From assembly GCF_024189315.1 (NCBI RefSeq), contig NZ_JAIZEO010000005.1, positions 310,001 through 374,000 of the forward strand: DNA of 64,000 nt, in the 5' to 3' direction. The notes under the pieces are model-generated. The model was not told where the DNA came from. It saw nothing but the letters and a program-made list of their open reading frames with translations, and ran no database searches. The stretch comes from Halobacillus sp. A5 (GTDB lineage: Bacteria; Bacillota; Bacilli; Bacillales; Halobacillaceae). Shown here piece after piece: positions 8,274 through 17,015 of this stretch (within the stretch, counting starts at the first letter, position 1; each line of letters opens with the position of its first letter). The translations under genes were made by a program, and so were the position numbers.

Positions 8274-9530
8274 CTATACCTGTACAGCCTTCAGTCTGAC
8301 GTTAGAAATGATGAAGCCGCTCTTCGGCATTGAAGGCATCCTCCTTAAGCTGTAGCTGAGATCTTGAGAAGGAACGTCATACTCTATTTCTTCTGTTAAA
8401 AACCTTATACTTGCTTTAATGGCTTCCATGGTGATCCATTCTCCAGGACACCGGTGTCCTTTATAATGCTCTCCCCCTCCTTGAGGAATTAAATCAAATA
8501 ATCCTCCCTTCCACTCTTCAAATCGTTCCGGCATAAACCGATTCGGCTGTTCCCACAGCCTCTTGTCATGATTTGTGCCGTGTATATCCAGTAGAACTAA
8601 ACGCCCTTCTTTAAAAGTAAACCCATTCCATTCAAAGTCTCTCTTCACACGGGCACCTAAGTATGGAACAAAGGGAAACAAGCGCCTGATCTCTTTTGCA
8701 AAGAACTCCATATTTTTGTCATCGCTTCTTAAATAATGTTTCAATTCGTTATTCTCATGAAGTGCCAGGGCCCCAAACGATATATAGGCCGCTACCGCTA
8801 CGGTGGGTCTTATCACATTCAGCAATTCAATAGCTGCCATCCCGGCGTCAAGGTGATTCCCTTCTATATCAAGATGAAATGCCATCTTATGCAAAGCTGA
8901 ATCCTCCGGGGCTGCCAATTCTCCCGCCCGGACACTCAATATCTTTTTAGTCATCCATTTCTCAGATTCAGTACGTGCTTTTCTGCCTTTTCTATGCCTC
9001 GTTCCTACAGCGCCAAAAGCGTCAATCATCAGCCATAACTGTTCAGCTCTTTCTTTAACTTCATCTTCTTCTAACGGAATACCCGCCCATTGACACACCG
9101 CTCTGCACAGCACGTCCTTCGCTTCTTCAAATAAAACAATTTCATCTTCCGGCTTCCAGGAGCCTGCTTTTAATTTCCACTGTTGCGAGGTTAGGTCATA
9201 AAGGCTGCTCATCCGTTCGGGCGTCATTAAAGACATAAATAGAAGCTTGCGATGCTCATGAGGGTCTCCATCCATACTTTGAATGGCATTCTCTCCAAAC
9301 AACGATTTCTCAATTCTCTTCGGAAGGGCCCCTTTTCTTTTGAACTTTTCTGTATTATAAAACAACCCGGCCCCTTCTTCGCCCGTCAGGCAAATCACTT
9401 TTTCAGCAAGCAGGGTAGTCTCAAAGATATCTGTATGTAATCGTTCAAATCGTTTAGGCAGAAACTGATACCCTTCCCGCAATACGTTGATCGATTGATC
9501 CAGTTTATGATCCCGGGGAATTTCATTCAT
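8274..9530 (-). CDS. CYP152-family fatty-acid peroxygenase (cytochrome P450)
   Basis: This soluble P450 uses hydrogen peroxide directly to hydroxylate, or decarboxylate, fatty acids, as in B. subtilis P450-BS-beta (YbdT). With the start at 9530 (AAAGGAG upstream) the protein is 418 residues. It carries the heme thiolate C361 in GHRCPGE, the K-helix EIRR at 280-283, and the diagnostic Arg-Pro pair of CYP152 in VIRPTVAVA (R241-P242), which binds the substrate carboxylate. The usual acid-alcohol pair of monooxygenase P450s is absent, as expected. No reductase gene is nearby, consistent with peroxygenase chemistry. Confidence 0.92.
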   Translation of the reverse strand: MNEIPRDHKLDQSINVLREGYQFLPKRFERLHTDIFETTLLAEKVICLTGEEGAGLFYNTEKFKRKGALPKRIEKSLFGENAIQSMDGDPHEHRKLLFMSLMTPERMSSLYDLTSQQWKLKAGSWKPEDEIVLFEEAKDVLCRAVCQWAGIPLEEDEVKERAEQLWLMIDAFGAVGTRHRKGRKARTESEKWMTKKILSVRAGELAAPEDSALHKMAFHLDIEGNHLDAGMAAIELLNVIRPTVAVAAYISFGALALHENNELKHYLRSDDKNMEFFAKEIRRLFPFVPYLGARVKRDFEWNGFTFKEGRLVLLDIHGTNHDKRLWEQPNRFMPERFEEWKGGLFDLIPQGGGEHYKGHRCPGEWITMEAIKASIRFLTEEIEYDVPSQDLSYSLRRMPSMPKSGFIISNVRLKAVQV

Positions 9531-9677
9531 ATACAAGCTCCTTTTCAGTGACATCTGTTATTTAATTTACTTTTCCTTCCCCGATGAATGATTAAACAAT
9601 ATTTTCAAAAATAAATAATGGTTATTTTTAGAGCGATCGGGGAAAGACGTAAAAGCAGGCAACAGGAGGGATTAATA

Positions 9678-11069
9678 ATGAAGAAGAAAAAGTGGATGAA
9701 CTTCTTCCCTTTGGAAATCCGGAAATACTTACAAATGTCACATCGTCAGAGAAAAAATGAACTTCAGATGACTTTATGGTCAATGCCGCTTATTTATATT
9801 GGTGCTTCGACAGCGATCATTGTATTCACTATTTTCCTGGACCTTCAATTAAATATCTCTAACTTCGTCCACCCGTGGTTTACCGCAGGCGGAGATGCGA
9901 CTCAAATTCTAGTAAGTGCGTTAATAGGCGGAATATTGACTCTGAGCGCATTTACGTTGAATTCTTTATTAGTCGTATTAACCAATTTCAGTGATCAGTT
10001 CTCACCGAGAATGATGTTTAATTTTATTGCTGATAAGACCACCCAGCATCTTTTAGGCATTTTTCATGGCAGCTTTATTTATGTGCTCTTCATTTTTCTA
10101 TTTCTTACTAATAATGAAAATGAGCTCTATTCAGCTATTCCTGTCATGTCTGTAATGCTTGCAGCGTTAACGATCATCACATTTATTTTCTTTATTAATC
10201 ATGCGGCCAGCTGGATGCAGGTGCACAACTTCACCTATGCGATGAAAAACACATCAAAGTCCACTATAAAAGAATCACAAAAATATGGATTTGAAGAAAG
10301 CAGCAGACAAGAAGCCGGTGATCTTATGGAGAAGTATGCAGAAGGAGAAATGTCAGTAAAAACTTCTGAAGCAGGTTACCTTCAAACGGTTTATTTCAAG
10401 AAAATGATTAACCAAGCTGATAAAGACAATATAGTGATTAAAATGCATAAAAAAATTGGCGACTTTACATTAAAAGAAAACGTCCTCTTCTCCTATTGGG
10501 GACCGGGACAAAGCAGTGTGAACGAGGACACATATATGGATCTCATTGAAATAGGTCATAAGAAAACAGAAATTCAGGAAATGAAAATGGGGATAATGAA
10601 ATTAAGTGAGATCGCTGTTAAAGCTGTCGGTAATTCAGATCCTCAAACGGCAATTTCGACGATTCATCATATTTCTGATTTACTTGCAGACGTTGAGTCT
10701 AAGGTGGCGTTCAGCCCTTATCTTCACGACCAAAATAAACAAACAAGAATTATCGTCCCCCGTGAAGACTTTGAATATTTTCTACACACAGGCTTCAGCA
10801 CAATTAGAAACGCCGCCACAGGCCACCTTACTATTATTACTGAGCTTATTGCTGTAATGGGTATGCTCGCACAGACAATTGGCAGCGATAAACACGCCAC
10901 GCTATGGGATTTTGCTGAAAATACAACGGAGCAGGTTTTCGAAAACCACATTTATGATTTAGATAAAAAATATTTTTTAGAAAAATTGCATGAACTTGCA
11001 GTATTCACAGATAATGAAAAAAGTTACAGAGCTATCGAATACAATGTAAAACGGACATCTTCCAATTAG
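9678..11069 (+). CDS. DUF2254-type integral membrane protein
   Basis: The 463-residue protein has four membrane helices in its first half (near residues 31-56, 76-105, 128-143, 153-173) and a cytoplasmic C-terminal half, the layout of DUF2254 proteins. Motifs such as LSAFTLNSLLVVL and QFSPRMM are typical of that family. The function of DUF2254 is unknown. The ATG at 9678 has AGGAGGG upstream; the longer frame from 9618 would add 20 unlikely residues. It is monocistronic. Confidence 0.8.
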   Translation: MKKKKWMNFFPLEIRKYLQMSHRQRKNELQMTLWSMPLIYIGASTAIIVFTIFLDLQLNISNFVHPWFTAGGDATQILVSALIGGILTLSAFTLNSLLVVLTNFSDQFSPRMMFNFIADKTTQHLLGIFHGSFIYVLFIFLFLTNNENELYSAIPVMSVMLAALTIITFIFFINHAASWMQVHNFTYAMKNTSKSTIKESQKYGFEESSRQEAGDLMEKYAEGEMSVKTSEAGYLQTVYFKKMINQADKDNIVIKMHKKIGDFTLKENVLFSYWGPGQSSVNEDTYMDLIEIGHKKTEIQEMKMGIMKLSEIAVKAVGNSDPQTAISTIHHISDLLADVESKVAFSPYLHDQNKQTRIIVPREDFEYFLHTGFSTIRNAATGHLTIITELIAVMGMLAQTIGSDKHATLWDFAENTTEQVFENHIYDLDKKYFLEKLHELAVFTDNEKSYRAIEYNVKRTSSN

Positions 11070-11097
11070 GAGACGTCCGTTTTTTTACTCCATGACA
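11048..11097. terminator. Terminator overlapping the end of the DUF2254 gene
   Basis: AAAACGGAC and GTCCGTTTTTTT form a 9-bp stem, with the left arm inside the last codons of the DUF2254 gene, followed by seven T. It is convergent with the flavoprotein gene ending at 11085 and probably serves both. Confidence 0.75.
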
Positions 11098-11702
11098 TTC
11101 CCTTTAGGAGGGATAGGATTCTTTTTAAAGATTTCAGCCAGATGCATCGTATTGTAAGCAAGCATTTCTACATGCTTCTTCGTAAATTCGTTCTCCTGGC
11201 CGTCGTCGTCTAAATAAGAAGGCCCAGGACCAGCTTCTCCTACCCAGTAGGCATCCACATTTGGAGGTATGACAAAACCAATATGCGAAAGACCATACAG
11301 CAGGGAAGCGGCAGCATTTTTGGCACCATCTTCATTCCCTGTTATAACTGCGCCAGCTACTTTATTGTAATATATGGATTGTCCTTTTTCGTTGGTTTCA
11401 CTGCTGCTTCCATACAGTCGTTCCATGGCTACTGCAGCCAGACTGCTTTTCTCTCCAAGCCATATAGGAGAAGCTAAAATTAAAATATCGGCTTGTTTGA
11501 CCTTTTCAAAGATTTGCGGCCATTCATCCCCCTCCCCTAAATCTTTTTCGATCCCATATGGAATATTATAATCGGCTAAACGCACCACTTCACTCTCAAC
11601 ACCCTCTTTAGAATACAGATCAATCACTTCCTGAGCCAGACCTTCTGTATTAGAGGTTTGATCGGATTTTTTTAATGATGCATTTAAGAATAGAGCTTTC
11701 AT
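11085..11702 (-). CDS. Flavodoxin-like NAD(P)H-dependent FMN reductase
   Basis: The 205-residue flavodoxin-fold protein has the phosphate-binding loop LNASLKKSDQTSNTE near the N-terminus and the flavin-contacting SPIWLGEKSS motif at about 80-90. It is expected to reduce flavins or quinone-like substrates in the cytoplasm. The ATG at 11702 is preceded by AAGGAGG, so the longer reading is rejected. It is divergent from the OYE-type enzyme, with a 9-bp inverted repeat between the two starts, suggesting shared control. Confidence 0.85.
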   Translation of the reverse strand: MKALFLNASLKKSDQTSNTEGLAQEVIDLYSKEGVESEVVRLADYNIPYGIEKDLGEGDEWPQIFEKVKQADILILASPIWLGEKSSLAAVAMERLYGSSSETNEKGQSIYYNKVAGAVITGNEDGAKNAAASLLYGLSHIGFVIPPNVDAYWVGEAGPGPSYLDDDGQENEFTKKHVEMLAYNTMHLAEIFKKNPIPPKGNVME

Positions 11703-11791
11703 AATATCGACCTCCTTCGGTAAACATATAGGAAACATTCCCGAACAGGCATTTGTACAAACAATTGATTACACTTTTATCAGGCTTTAAA

Positions 11792-11820
11792 AGCGGGTAT
11801 GGAAAATTTAAATACCCGCT
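11792..11820. promoter_or_regulatory. 9-bp inverted repeat between two divergent flavin oxidoreductase genes
   Basis: AGCGGGTAT and ATACCCGCT are perfect inverted arms separated by 11 bases. No gene ends here, since both neighbours start away from it (11702 minus, 11892 plus), so it is more likely an operator or a 5'-leader hairpin than a terminator, although a short T run follows on the minus strand. Confidence 0.45.
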
Positions 11821-11891
11821 GAGCAATTATCTTGAATATGAGACTTTTTGCCGTTAGTATGAATGAAATATTGAATTCAGGAGGCTTATTT

Positions 11892-12998
11892 ATGAATTAT
11901 CATCAATTATTTTCAGATTTTAAATTAAAAAATACCACATTGGACAACCGATTGGTCGTTGCCCCGATGACACGAATCAGCGCAGAAGACGATGGACGGG
12001 CAAACGTAACGATGAAAAAATATTATGAACGGTACGCAAAAGGCGGTTTCAGTGCTGTCATTTCTGAAGGAATCTACCCGGATGACCAATATAGTCAGGG
12101 GTACTACAACCAGCCCGGCTTAGCGAACGGCAGTCACACAGAATCATGGAAGCTGGTGGTGGAAGCTGTTCAGGATAACGGAGCACTGTTTATTGCGCAA
12201 ATCATGCATGCCGGCGGTCAAAGCCAGGGAAATGATTATACAGACGAAACCATCGCTCCTTCCGCGGTAGCACCTAAAGGAGATCAACTCGAATTCTATG
12301 GCGGTCAAGGTCCCTTCCCCAGCCCGCGCGCCATGAGTGAAGAAGAAATTAACGAAATAAAGGAAGCTTTTGTACAGAGCTGTCTCCGTGCTAAAGAAGC
12401 AGGGTTTGACGGAATAGAACTGCACGGAGCAAATGGCTATCTCCTCGACCAGTTTTTAACTGATTATCTTAACCAAAGGGAAGATCAATACGGCGGCTCA
12501 CTGGACAATCGATTACGCCTTATTCTGGAACTAATTGAAGACGTCCGCGATGCAGTCGGCGAAGATTATCTAGTCGGGATCCGTCTATCCCAGGCTAAAG
12601 TCGCAGATGGAGAGCACAAATGGGCAGGCGGTGAAGAAGAAGCCGAACACATCTTTACGAAGCTCGGGGTAACTTCACTTGATTACATTCACGTAACAGA
12701 TGCAGATGCTGCGGAACCTTCTTTTGGAAAAGGTACGCGGACATTTGCCCAGGCAGCTAAAGAATTCAGCCGTCTTCCTGTTATTGCAAATGGAAATCTG
12801 GGAGATCCATGGAAAGCTGAACAGGTTTTGAAAAATGAACAGGCCGACTTAATTTCTCTTGGGACAAGTGCCCTGGCCAATCCTGACTTTCCCCGCAAAG
12901 CGAAGCAGGGGATGGAAATGGAGGCATTTGATTTTAGCAATACACTGCTTCCAAAAGCCTTTGTTAAAGACCACGAGCTTGATAAGGAACTTGTCTAA
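11892..12998 (+). CDS. Old-yellow-enzyme family NADH:flavin oxidoreductase
   Basis: The 368-residue TIM-barrel FMN enzyme reduces activated C=C bonds at the expense of NAD(P)H. It shows VVAPMTRISA near the N-terminus, the substrate-binding pair in ELHGANGYLLDQF (here H..N), and DQYGGSLDNR, the standard OYE signature. The start at 11892 has AGGAGG upstream; the longer frame from 11832 is rejected. Divergent pairing with an FMN reductase suggests joint use in electrophile or oxidant detoxification; that is inference from context. Confidence 0.9.
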   Translation: MNYHQLFSDFKLKNTTLDNRLVVAPMTRISAEDDGRANVTMKKYYERYAKGGFSAVISEGIYPDDQYSQGYYNQPGLANGSHTESWKLVVEAVQDNGALFIAQIMHAGGQSQGNDYTDETIAPSAVAPKGDQLEFYGGQGPFPSPRAMSEEEINEIKEAFVQSCLRAKEAGFDGIELHGANGYLLDQFLTDYLNQREDQYGGSLDNRLRLILELIEDVRDAVGEDYLVGIRLSQAKVADGEHKWAGGEEEAEHIFTKLGVTSLDYIHVTDADAAEPSFGKGTRTFAQAAKEFSRLPVIANGNLGDPWKAEQVLKNEQADLISLGTSALANPDFPRKAKQGMEMEAFDFSNTLLPKAFVKDHELDKELV

Positions 12999-13008
12999 AA
13001 TAATTATT

Positions 13009-13037
13009 AATCCGCTTCTTTCGGGAGCGGATTTTTT
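13009..13037 (+). terminator. Rho-independent terminator after the OYE gene
   Basis: AATCCGCT and AGCGGATT form an 8-bp stem closed by a TCTTTCGGG loop and followed by TTTT. Confidence 0.9.
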
Positions 13038-13428
13038 AGTTCATTTGAAACAGTCCTTTATTACCTGCCAATAGTTTCTTCCCCTTACTTTTCCCGCTCA
13101 TTATTTTAGCAGCGCCTATTTCATGTAATCAATGCCCTCTGTTTTTCTTAATTCTCACATAGAGCTTAAGTCCCTGACTACAATCATAATAAAGGTTATA
13201 TCCGACTATTTCTTACGACTCATAGACAACTTTTAATAATTATAGTCGTTATTACACGATCAGCGTCTTCTGAAATAGAAAATTGCAGGTCCAATTACAC
13301 AAATTGACAAAAGATATCAAAATACCTTCCTATGTATGTAAAATTTAAGTAGATTGATTGATTTTTAAATTGTGAACATTCTGTTACATTAAAGAAGGTT
13401 TACTATTACATTTGAAGGAGAGGAATCT
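13038..13428. other. 391-base upstream region of the nucleotidase, no gene
   Basis: No open frame with a ribosome site was found. The stretch is AT-rich. A TTGACA hexamer occurs at 13304-13309 but without a well-spaced -10. Two direct half-sites, TGTGAACA and CTGTTACA (13371-13388), are spaced ten bases apart just upstream of the gene and loosely resemble PhoP-box repeats, which would fit phosphate control of a nucleotidase, but spacing is one base short of the usual eleven. Confidence 0.35.
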
Positions 13429-15468
13429 ATGAAAAAGAGACAGTTTCTAACCGTTCTTGCCGCACCTGTTATGGCATTGAGTCTCTATCAGGCCGACTCA
13501 GTCAAAGCTGATACGAACTTTGATGCAGTTAACATGAGTGACACAGAGCTGATGATCGAGAAGAATATTATGCAGGAAAAAGGTAATGGTAAGGTACATA
13601 ATAATTCAGAGATTACGAGAAATGAAGTTAAGAAGATGCTGCAGCGTGCAGATGAAATGGAAGGGTTAAATCCTAAAGATATTTTCTTCTCCGACTCCTC
13701 TAATAAAGGAAAAGGTGCCAATCCGAACGAACCTATAACTAAGCTGGATATGGCGAAAGTATTTACGCTTGCTATGAATAACGGCAAACAGCCTGACACC
13801 GACGTAGAGGTATTGAATAATTTTAACGATGTAGATTCCATCCCGGAGGAGGCTAAGCCTTACGTGGCATACGCTTTACTTGCCGGTGCATTTGACATTT
13901 CATTTGAAGACGAATTTAATCCGAACGAGCCCATGGACCGTGAAGAAGTAGCTGCCTCTTTTAAACCATTAGTTTTCGATGTCATTGATATTCTATCTAC
14001 CAATGATGTCCACGGAAATATTGAAGAAGATTCAGAGTACGAGCAGGGCGGCATGGCTATGGTAGGCGGGCTGATCGAAGATTTCCGCTCAGTAAATGGT
14101 GATGGAACTGTGGTAGTAGATGGCGGTGATACGATGCAGGGCACCCTTATCTCCAACTCATTCGATGGTCTGTCTACTATTGAAACACTGAATGATATTG
14201 GATATGATGCCGGTTCAATCGGAAACCATGAATTTGACTGGGGTGTAGATGTTCTTCAAGACCGGTTAGAGGATGCGGACTACCCAATTTTGGGGGCTAA
14301 TATTTTTGAAGAAGATACAGGCGAGCGTCCTGACTGGGCACAGCCTTACACCATGGTGGACATCGGAGGGTATCAGGTTGGGATCATCGGTTTTGCCACA
14401 ACCGAAACTCCAGAAACCACCTTATCCACTCATGTCGAAGGATTAGAATTCCCTACTCCAGCTCCAATCGCTGAAGAATTAACCGCTGAACTGAAGGAAC
14501 AGGGAGCAGACATGGTTATGGTAACTTCCCACCTGCCAGGCTGGCACGAAGAAGAAACCGATGAGATCATGGGCGAGCTTGCCGACCTGGCTGGATCGGA
14601 AAATGGCGGACTTGACGCTTTAGTGGGCGGACACTCCCACGAGCGTGTAGCCGGACACGTTAATGATATTCCTGTTGTCGAAGCTGATGAGTATACGAAA
14701 GCCGTCGGTCACATCCAGCTTTTCGTAGACCGTGATTCTAAAGAAATTTACAGCTCAGATGTAGATATGCTGGAAACTTACTCTCACCTTGCTGGAGAAG
14801 ACGAGAGCGTAAGGGATATCGTAGACTATTATCAAAATGAGGTTGAAGAAGTTACAAGTGAAGTAGTATCTACTACAGAAGGACCTATTACCCGTGATCG
14901 TAAATACGGCGATCTTGGCGTCAGTCAGCTGGGTAACATGATTACAGATGCTATGCGGGAAACTGCCGGGACTGACATCGCTTTTCAAAACAGCGGCGGA
15001 ATCCGAAATGATATCGGAGAAGGCGAAATTACGTATGGAGACGTGTTTGAAGTTCTCCCGTTTGATAATTATAATGTAACAGCAGACATGACAGGCGAAC
15101 AGATTAAGGATATTTTCGAAGGACCAGCTGAGGACGACTGGAACTTCATGCAAATTCAGTTTTCTGGGATGAATGTCGTCTATGATCCTTCTCAAGAAGA
15201 CGGGGAGCGCGTCTCCTCTATCGAATTGTGGGATGGAACTCCTGTGTATACCGAAGGAGAAGAAAATGATGAAACGTTCTCTGTCGTAACGAACAACTTC
15301 CTATCTACAGGTACAGGGGACGGATACTACACATTCGGCGAAGTAGAATGGGAAGCTGACCCTGACTTCCAGCGCGAGCTGTTTGCCGATTATCTGCGTA
15401 ATATTCGTGATCAAGGTGAAACAATCAATCCTGACGATGCTTTTGAGGATCGATTAATTGAAGAATAA
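13429..15468 (+). CDS. Secreted 5'-nucleotidase / 2',3'-cyclic phosphodiesterase with N-terminal SLH-like repeats
   Basis: This 679-residue exoenzyme scavenges phosphate and nucleosides from extracellular nucleotides. It has a signal peptide (about 1-27, cleavage near SVKA-DTNF), then two degenerate SLH-type repeats (about 60-180; PITKLDMAKVF, PMDREEVAASF, FNDVDSIPEE). The metallophosphatase domain has DVHGN, GGDTMQG, GNHEFD and GGHSHE, and the C-terminal 5'-nucleotidase domain has NSGGIRNDIGEG and STGTGDGYY. The mature protein is strongly acidic, as in halophile exoproteins. SLH repeats suggest attachment to cell-wall polymer. The ATG has GAAGGAGAGG upstream, and a strong terminator follows. 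Confidence 0.92.
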   Translation: MKKRQFLTVLAAPVMALSLYQADSVKADTNFDAVNMSDTELMIEKNIMQEKGNGKVHNNSEITRNEVKKMLQRADEMEGLNPKDIFFSDSSNKGKGANPNEPITKLDMAKVFTLAMNNGKQPDTDVEVLNNFNDVDSIPEEAKPYVAYALLAGAFDISFEDEFNPNEPMDREEVAASFKPLVFDVIDILSTNDVHGNIEEDSEYEQGGMAMVGGLIEDFRSVNGDGTVVVDGGDTMQGTLISNSFDGLSTIETLNDIGYDAGSIGNHEFDWGVDVLQDRLEDADYPILGANIFEEDTGERPDWAQPYTMVDIGGYQVGIIGFATTETPETTLSTHVEGLEFPTPAPIAEELTAELKEQGADMVMVTSHLPGWHEEETDEIMGELADLAGSENGGLDALVGGHSHERVAGHVNDIPVVEADEYTKAVGHIQLFVDRDSKEIYSSDVDMLETYSHLAGEDESVRDIVDYYQNEVEEVTSEVVSTTEGPITRDRKYGDLGVSQLGNMITDAMRETAGTDIAFQNSGGIRNDIGEGEITYGDVFEVLPFDNYNVTADMTGEQIKDIFEGPAEDDWNFMQIQFSGMNVVYDPSQEDGERVSSIELWDGTPVYTEGEENDETFSVVTNNFLSTGTGDGYYTFGEVEWEADPDFQRELFADYLRNIRDQGETINPDDAFEDRLIEE

Positions 15469-15477
15469 CTCTAGTAA

Positions 15478-15508
15478 ACCAGCAGAGTGGGGGCTCTGCT
15501 GGTTTTTT
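15478..15508 (+). terminator. Rho-independent terminator after the nucleotidase
   Basis: A perfect 9-bp stem ACCAGCAGA/TCTGCTGGT is followed by TTTTTT. Confidence 0.93.
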
Positions 15509-15592
15509 ATTTTGACCTTACCAGCACTCCATTTGTCGTCCGTGCCTGATTAATGTAGAGTAGCGGGTAAGAACATAACAAGGAGATATCTC

Positions 15593-15781
15593 ATGAGAAA
15601 ATGGCAGGTTTACGTTTACCCGGTACTTACAGGAGTTTTATGCGTAGTCTTGTATTACTTACTGCGCACAGCGCGCGACGCCCCATTTGAATGGCCGGTT
15701 CCAATCGGCCTCTTTGTCAGTATTACAGGAATTCAGTTTCTCCTCTATCAAAGAGCATATAAGAAACAATTTGAATCCTAA
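15593..15781 (+). CDS. 62-residue two-helix membrane protein, unknown function
   Basis: AAGGAG lies before the ATG and a hairpin follows the stop, so this is a self-contained small gene. The product has two hydrophobic helices (about 7-24 and 37-53) joined by a short polar loop RTARDAPFEWP, ending with a basic tail (YQRAYKKQFES). I recognise no family and no motif that would give a function. Confidence 0.7.
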   Translation: MRKWQVYVYPVLTGVLCVVLYYLLRTARDAPFEWPVPIGLFVSITGIQFLLYQRAYKKQFES

Positions 15782-15816
15782 ATTCCCCTTTTATATAAAA
15801 AGAGGGGTATTTTTTC
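15782..15816 (+). terminator. Rho-independent terminator of the small membrane-protein gene
   Basis: The CCCCTTTT arm pairs with AAAAGAGGGG (one bulge) across ATATA and is followed by T runs. Confidence 0.75.
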
Positions 15817-15898
15817 GAACAAAAACACGAACACTAGTTCGTAAGTAGGTTGTGAATTTTCACGTTCAACCCTTATTCTTTAGTAAGGAGGGTGGCAA

Positions 15899-16402
15899 AT
15901 GAGGAAAGAATTTGAAAAACAGCAAGCAATGGCGCAAAAAAATACATCCGTCTTCGCAGCTGCCATAAACAAGCCTTCGACCAAAAACTGCAGGTATGTA
16001 AATCCATTGTATGACCCTGAACAAATTGAAGCGCGTTTTGTAAATTATGTCACCACAGCGCTGTGGCGGCAGGCTAAAGATTATCATAAAAAACGCTATA
16101 GTCATCAGCAATCGATAAATGTGGAGGACATCGAAATGATCTCTGCAGATGAGGATGTGATTCAACATCTAACGGAACGTGATCTATTTGAATCTCTGGA
16201 AAATAAAGAGTTGTATAGAGCTGTAAAGAAACTAACGGACAGGCAGCAATATGTCCTTTACACTTATGCAGTCGAGAGATTCACCTTTCAAGAAATTGCG
16301 GATCAACTGGAAGTCTCCCAGCAGTCCGTTTCTAAAACATACCGGCGCATGATGACTAAACTGCGACTAACTCTTAAAGGAGATGAGCAAATATGGGATT
16401 AG
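15899..16402 (+). CDS. sigO: SigO (YvrI)-like sigma factor subunit
   Basis: The 167-residue sigma-70-related protein has a C-terminal region-4 helix-turn-helix (FTFQEIADQLEVSQQSVSKTYRRMM, about 130-155) but no full region 2. In B. subtilis SigO works only with the partner RsoA, which supplies region-2 function; the same partner follows here at 16535. Known B. subtilis targets are acid-stress oxalate decarboxylase genes; no such target is visible in this window. The ATG follows AAGGAGGGTGG. The gene overlaps the next by ten bases, making a three-gene operon. The name rests on domain content plus gene order. Confidence 0.8.
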   Translation: MRKEFEKQQAMAQKNTSVFAAAINKPSTKNCRYVNPLYDPEQIEARFVNYVTTALWRQAKDYHKKRYSHQQSINVEDIEMISADEDVIQHLTERDLFESLENKELYRAVKKLTDRQQYVLYTYAVERFTFQEIADQLEVSQQSVSKTYRRMMTKLRLTLKGDEQIWD

Positions 16403-16545
16403 ATCTGTGGGTACAGGCCGTAGAGAGCTTTGGCTTCCCGATTGCCATTGCCTCCTTCATTTTATTCAGGTTAGATAAAAGCATCCAGAGGCTGGAGGAA
16501 ACGGTATTCGATCTTATAGAGGAGGAAAAGGAAAGTGGAAAGTAA
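16393..16545 (+). CDS. yvrJ: YvrJ-family small membrane protein
   Basis: This 50-residue gene starts at ATG 16393 inside the end of the sigma gene and overlaps the start of rsoA. The product is MGLDLWVQAVESFGFPIAIA followed by SFILFRLDKSIQRLEE, that is a short amphipathic start, one membrane span with the GFPIAIA motif, and a charged coiled tail, matching YvrJ, which lies beside sigO in B. subtilis. Role in that locus is not established. The three-way overlap shows tight translational coupling. Confidence 0.8.
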   Translation: MGLDLWVQAVESFGFPIAIASFILFRLDKSIQRLEETVFDLIEEEKESGK

Positions 16546-16765
16546 ACTGTATCACCTATTACTTCGGGCTAAAAACAATGAAGAGCAGGCAGTGTCAGAA
16601 GTCATTCAAAGATTCGAGCCCAAGATTAAGAAACTGAGTTCAACACTGCCTCAATCAGAACGAGAGGATTTAGAACAAGAACTCCGTATTCAGCTCGTTC
16701 ATTCGATCGAGAAGTTTAACGTCGATCACCTGACTCCATTCAACTGCTGCGACGATAATCAATAA
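16535..16765 (+). CDS. rsoA: RsoA-like co-sigma factor
   Basis: The 76-residue soluble protein has a region-2-like or HTH_16-type helical segment (LLLRAKNNEEQAVSEVIQRF and EREDLEQELRIQLV). Together with SigO it forms a split sigma factor: RsoA contacts the -10 region and core enzyme, SigO the -35. The GTG start at 16535 has GAGGAGG eight to ten bases upstream. The last residues (FNCCDDNQ) run into the terminator stem. Identification depends strongly on the neighbours. Confidence 0.8.
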   Translation: MESKLYHLLLRAKNNEEQAVSEVIQRFEPKIKKLSSTLPQSEREDLEQELRIQLVHSIEKFNVDHLTPFNCCDDNQ

Positions 16766-16797
16766 GCTGTCCTTCCGCCCAAACAGGACAGCTTTTT
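16764..16797 (+). terminator. Rho-independent terminator of the sigO operon
   Basis: A perfect 10-bp stem AAGCTGTCCT/AGGACAGCTT is followed by TTT and overlaps the rsoA stop codon. Confidence 0.92.
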
Positions 16798-16810
16798 CGA
16801 TAACAAAAGC

Positions 16811-16972
16811 TTAAAGCGCACTGGCAGACACGAAACATAAAAGCATAACGGCCGGAGGAAGGTGTTTTTAACCTTTCACAGGAGGGATTAGCTTATGACA
16901 CGAGTGTCTGGGCGCTGGAGCTGGATGTCGCTCTATAAAAATTATCCACAGTTTGGAATTTTATAATTTCAT
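16811..16972 (+). repeat. Dispersed palindromic repeat, copy 2
   Basis: This is collinear with copy 1 over its full length: AAGCGC, CTGG, AGACACGA arm, GGAGGAAGGTG centre, GCTTATGACACGAGTGTCTG right arm, GGCGCTGGAG end, then CTCTATAAAAATTATCCACAG and the AT-rich tail. TTATCCACA at 16942-16950 is the DnaA-box consensus. It separates the sigO operon terminator from that of cstA. Confidence 0.87.
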
Positions 16973-16980
16973 AGTACACA

Positions 16981-17011
16981 AAAAAACCTGCCTCACAATG
17001 GAGACAGGCTT
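16981..17011 (-). terminator. Terminator of cstA
   Basis: On the minus strand GCCTGTCT pairs with AGGCAGGT (one G-T pair), followed by seven T; it lies immediately after the cstA stop. Confidence 0.8.
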
Positions 17012-17015
17012 CACG

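Noticed and set aside
13304-13336. TTGACA ... TATGTA as the nucleotidase promoter
   Set aside because: The spacing is 21 bases, too long for a sigma-A promoter.
14755-15195. 146-codon minus-strand frame inside the nucleotidase gene
   Set aside because: Antisense to a complete 5'-nucleotidase domain, without a ribosome site.
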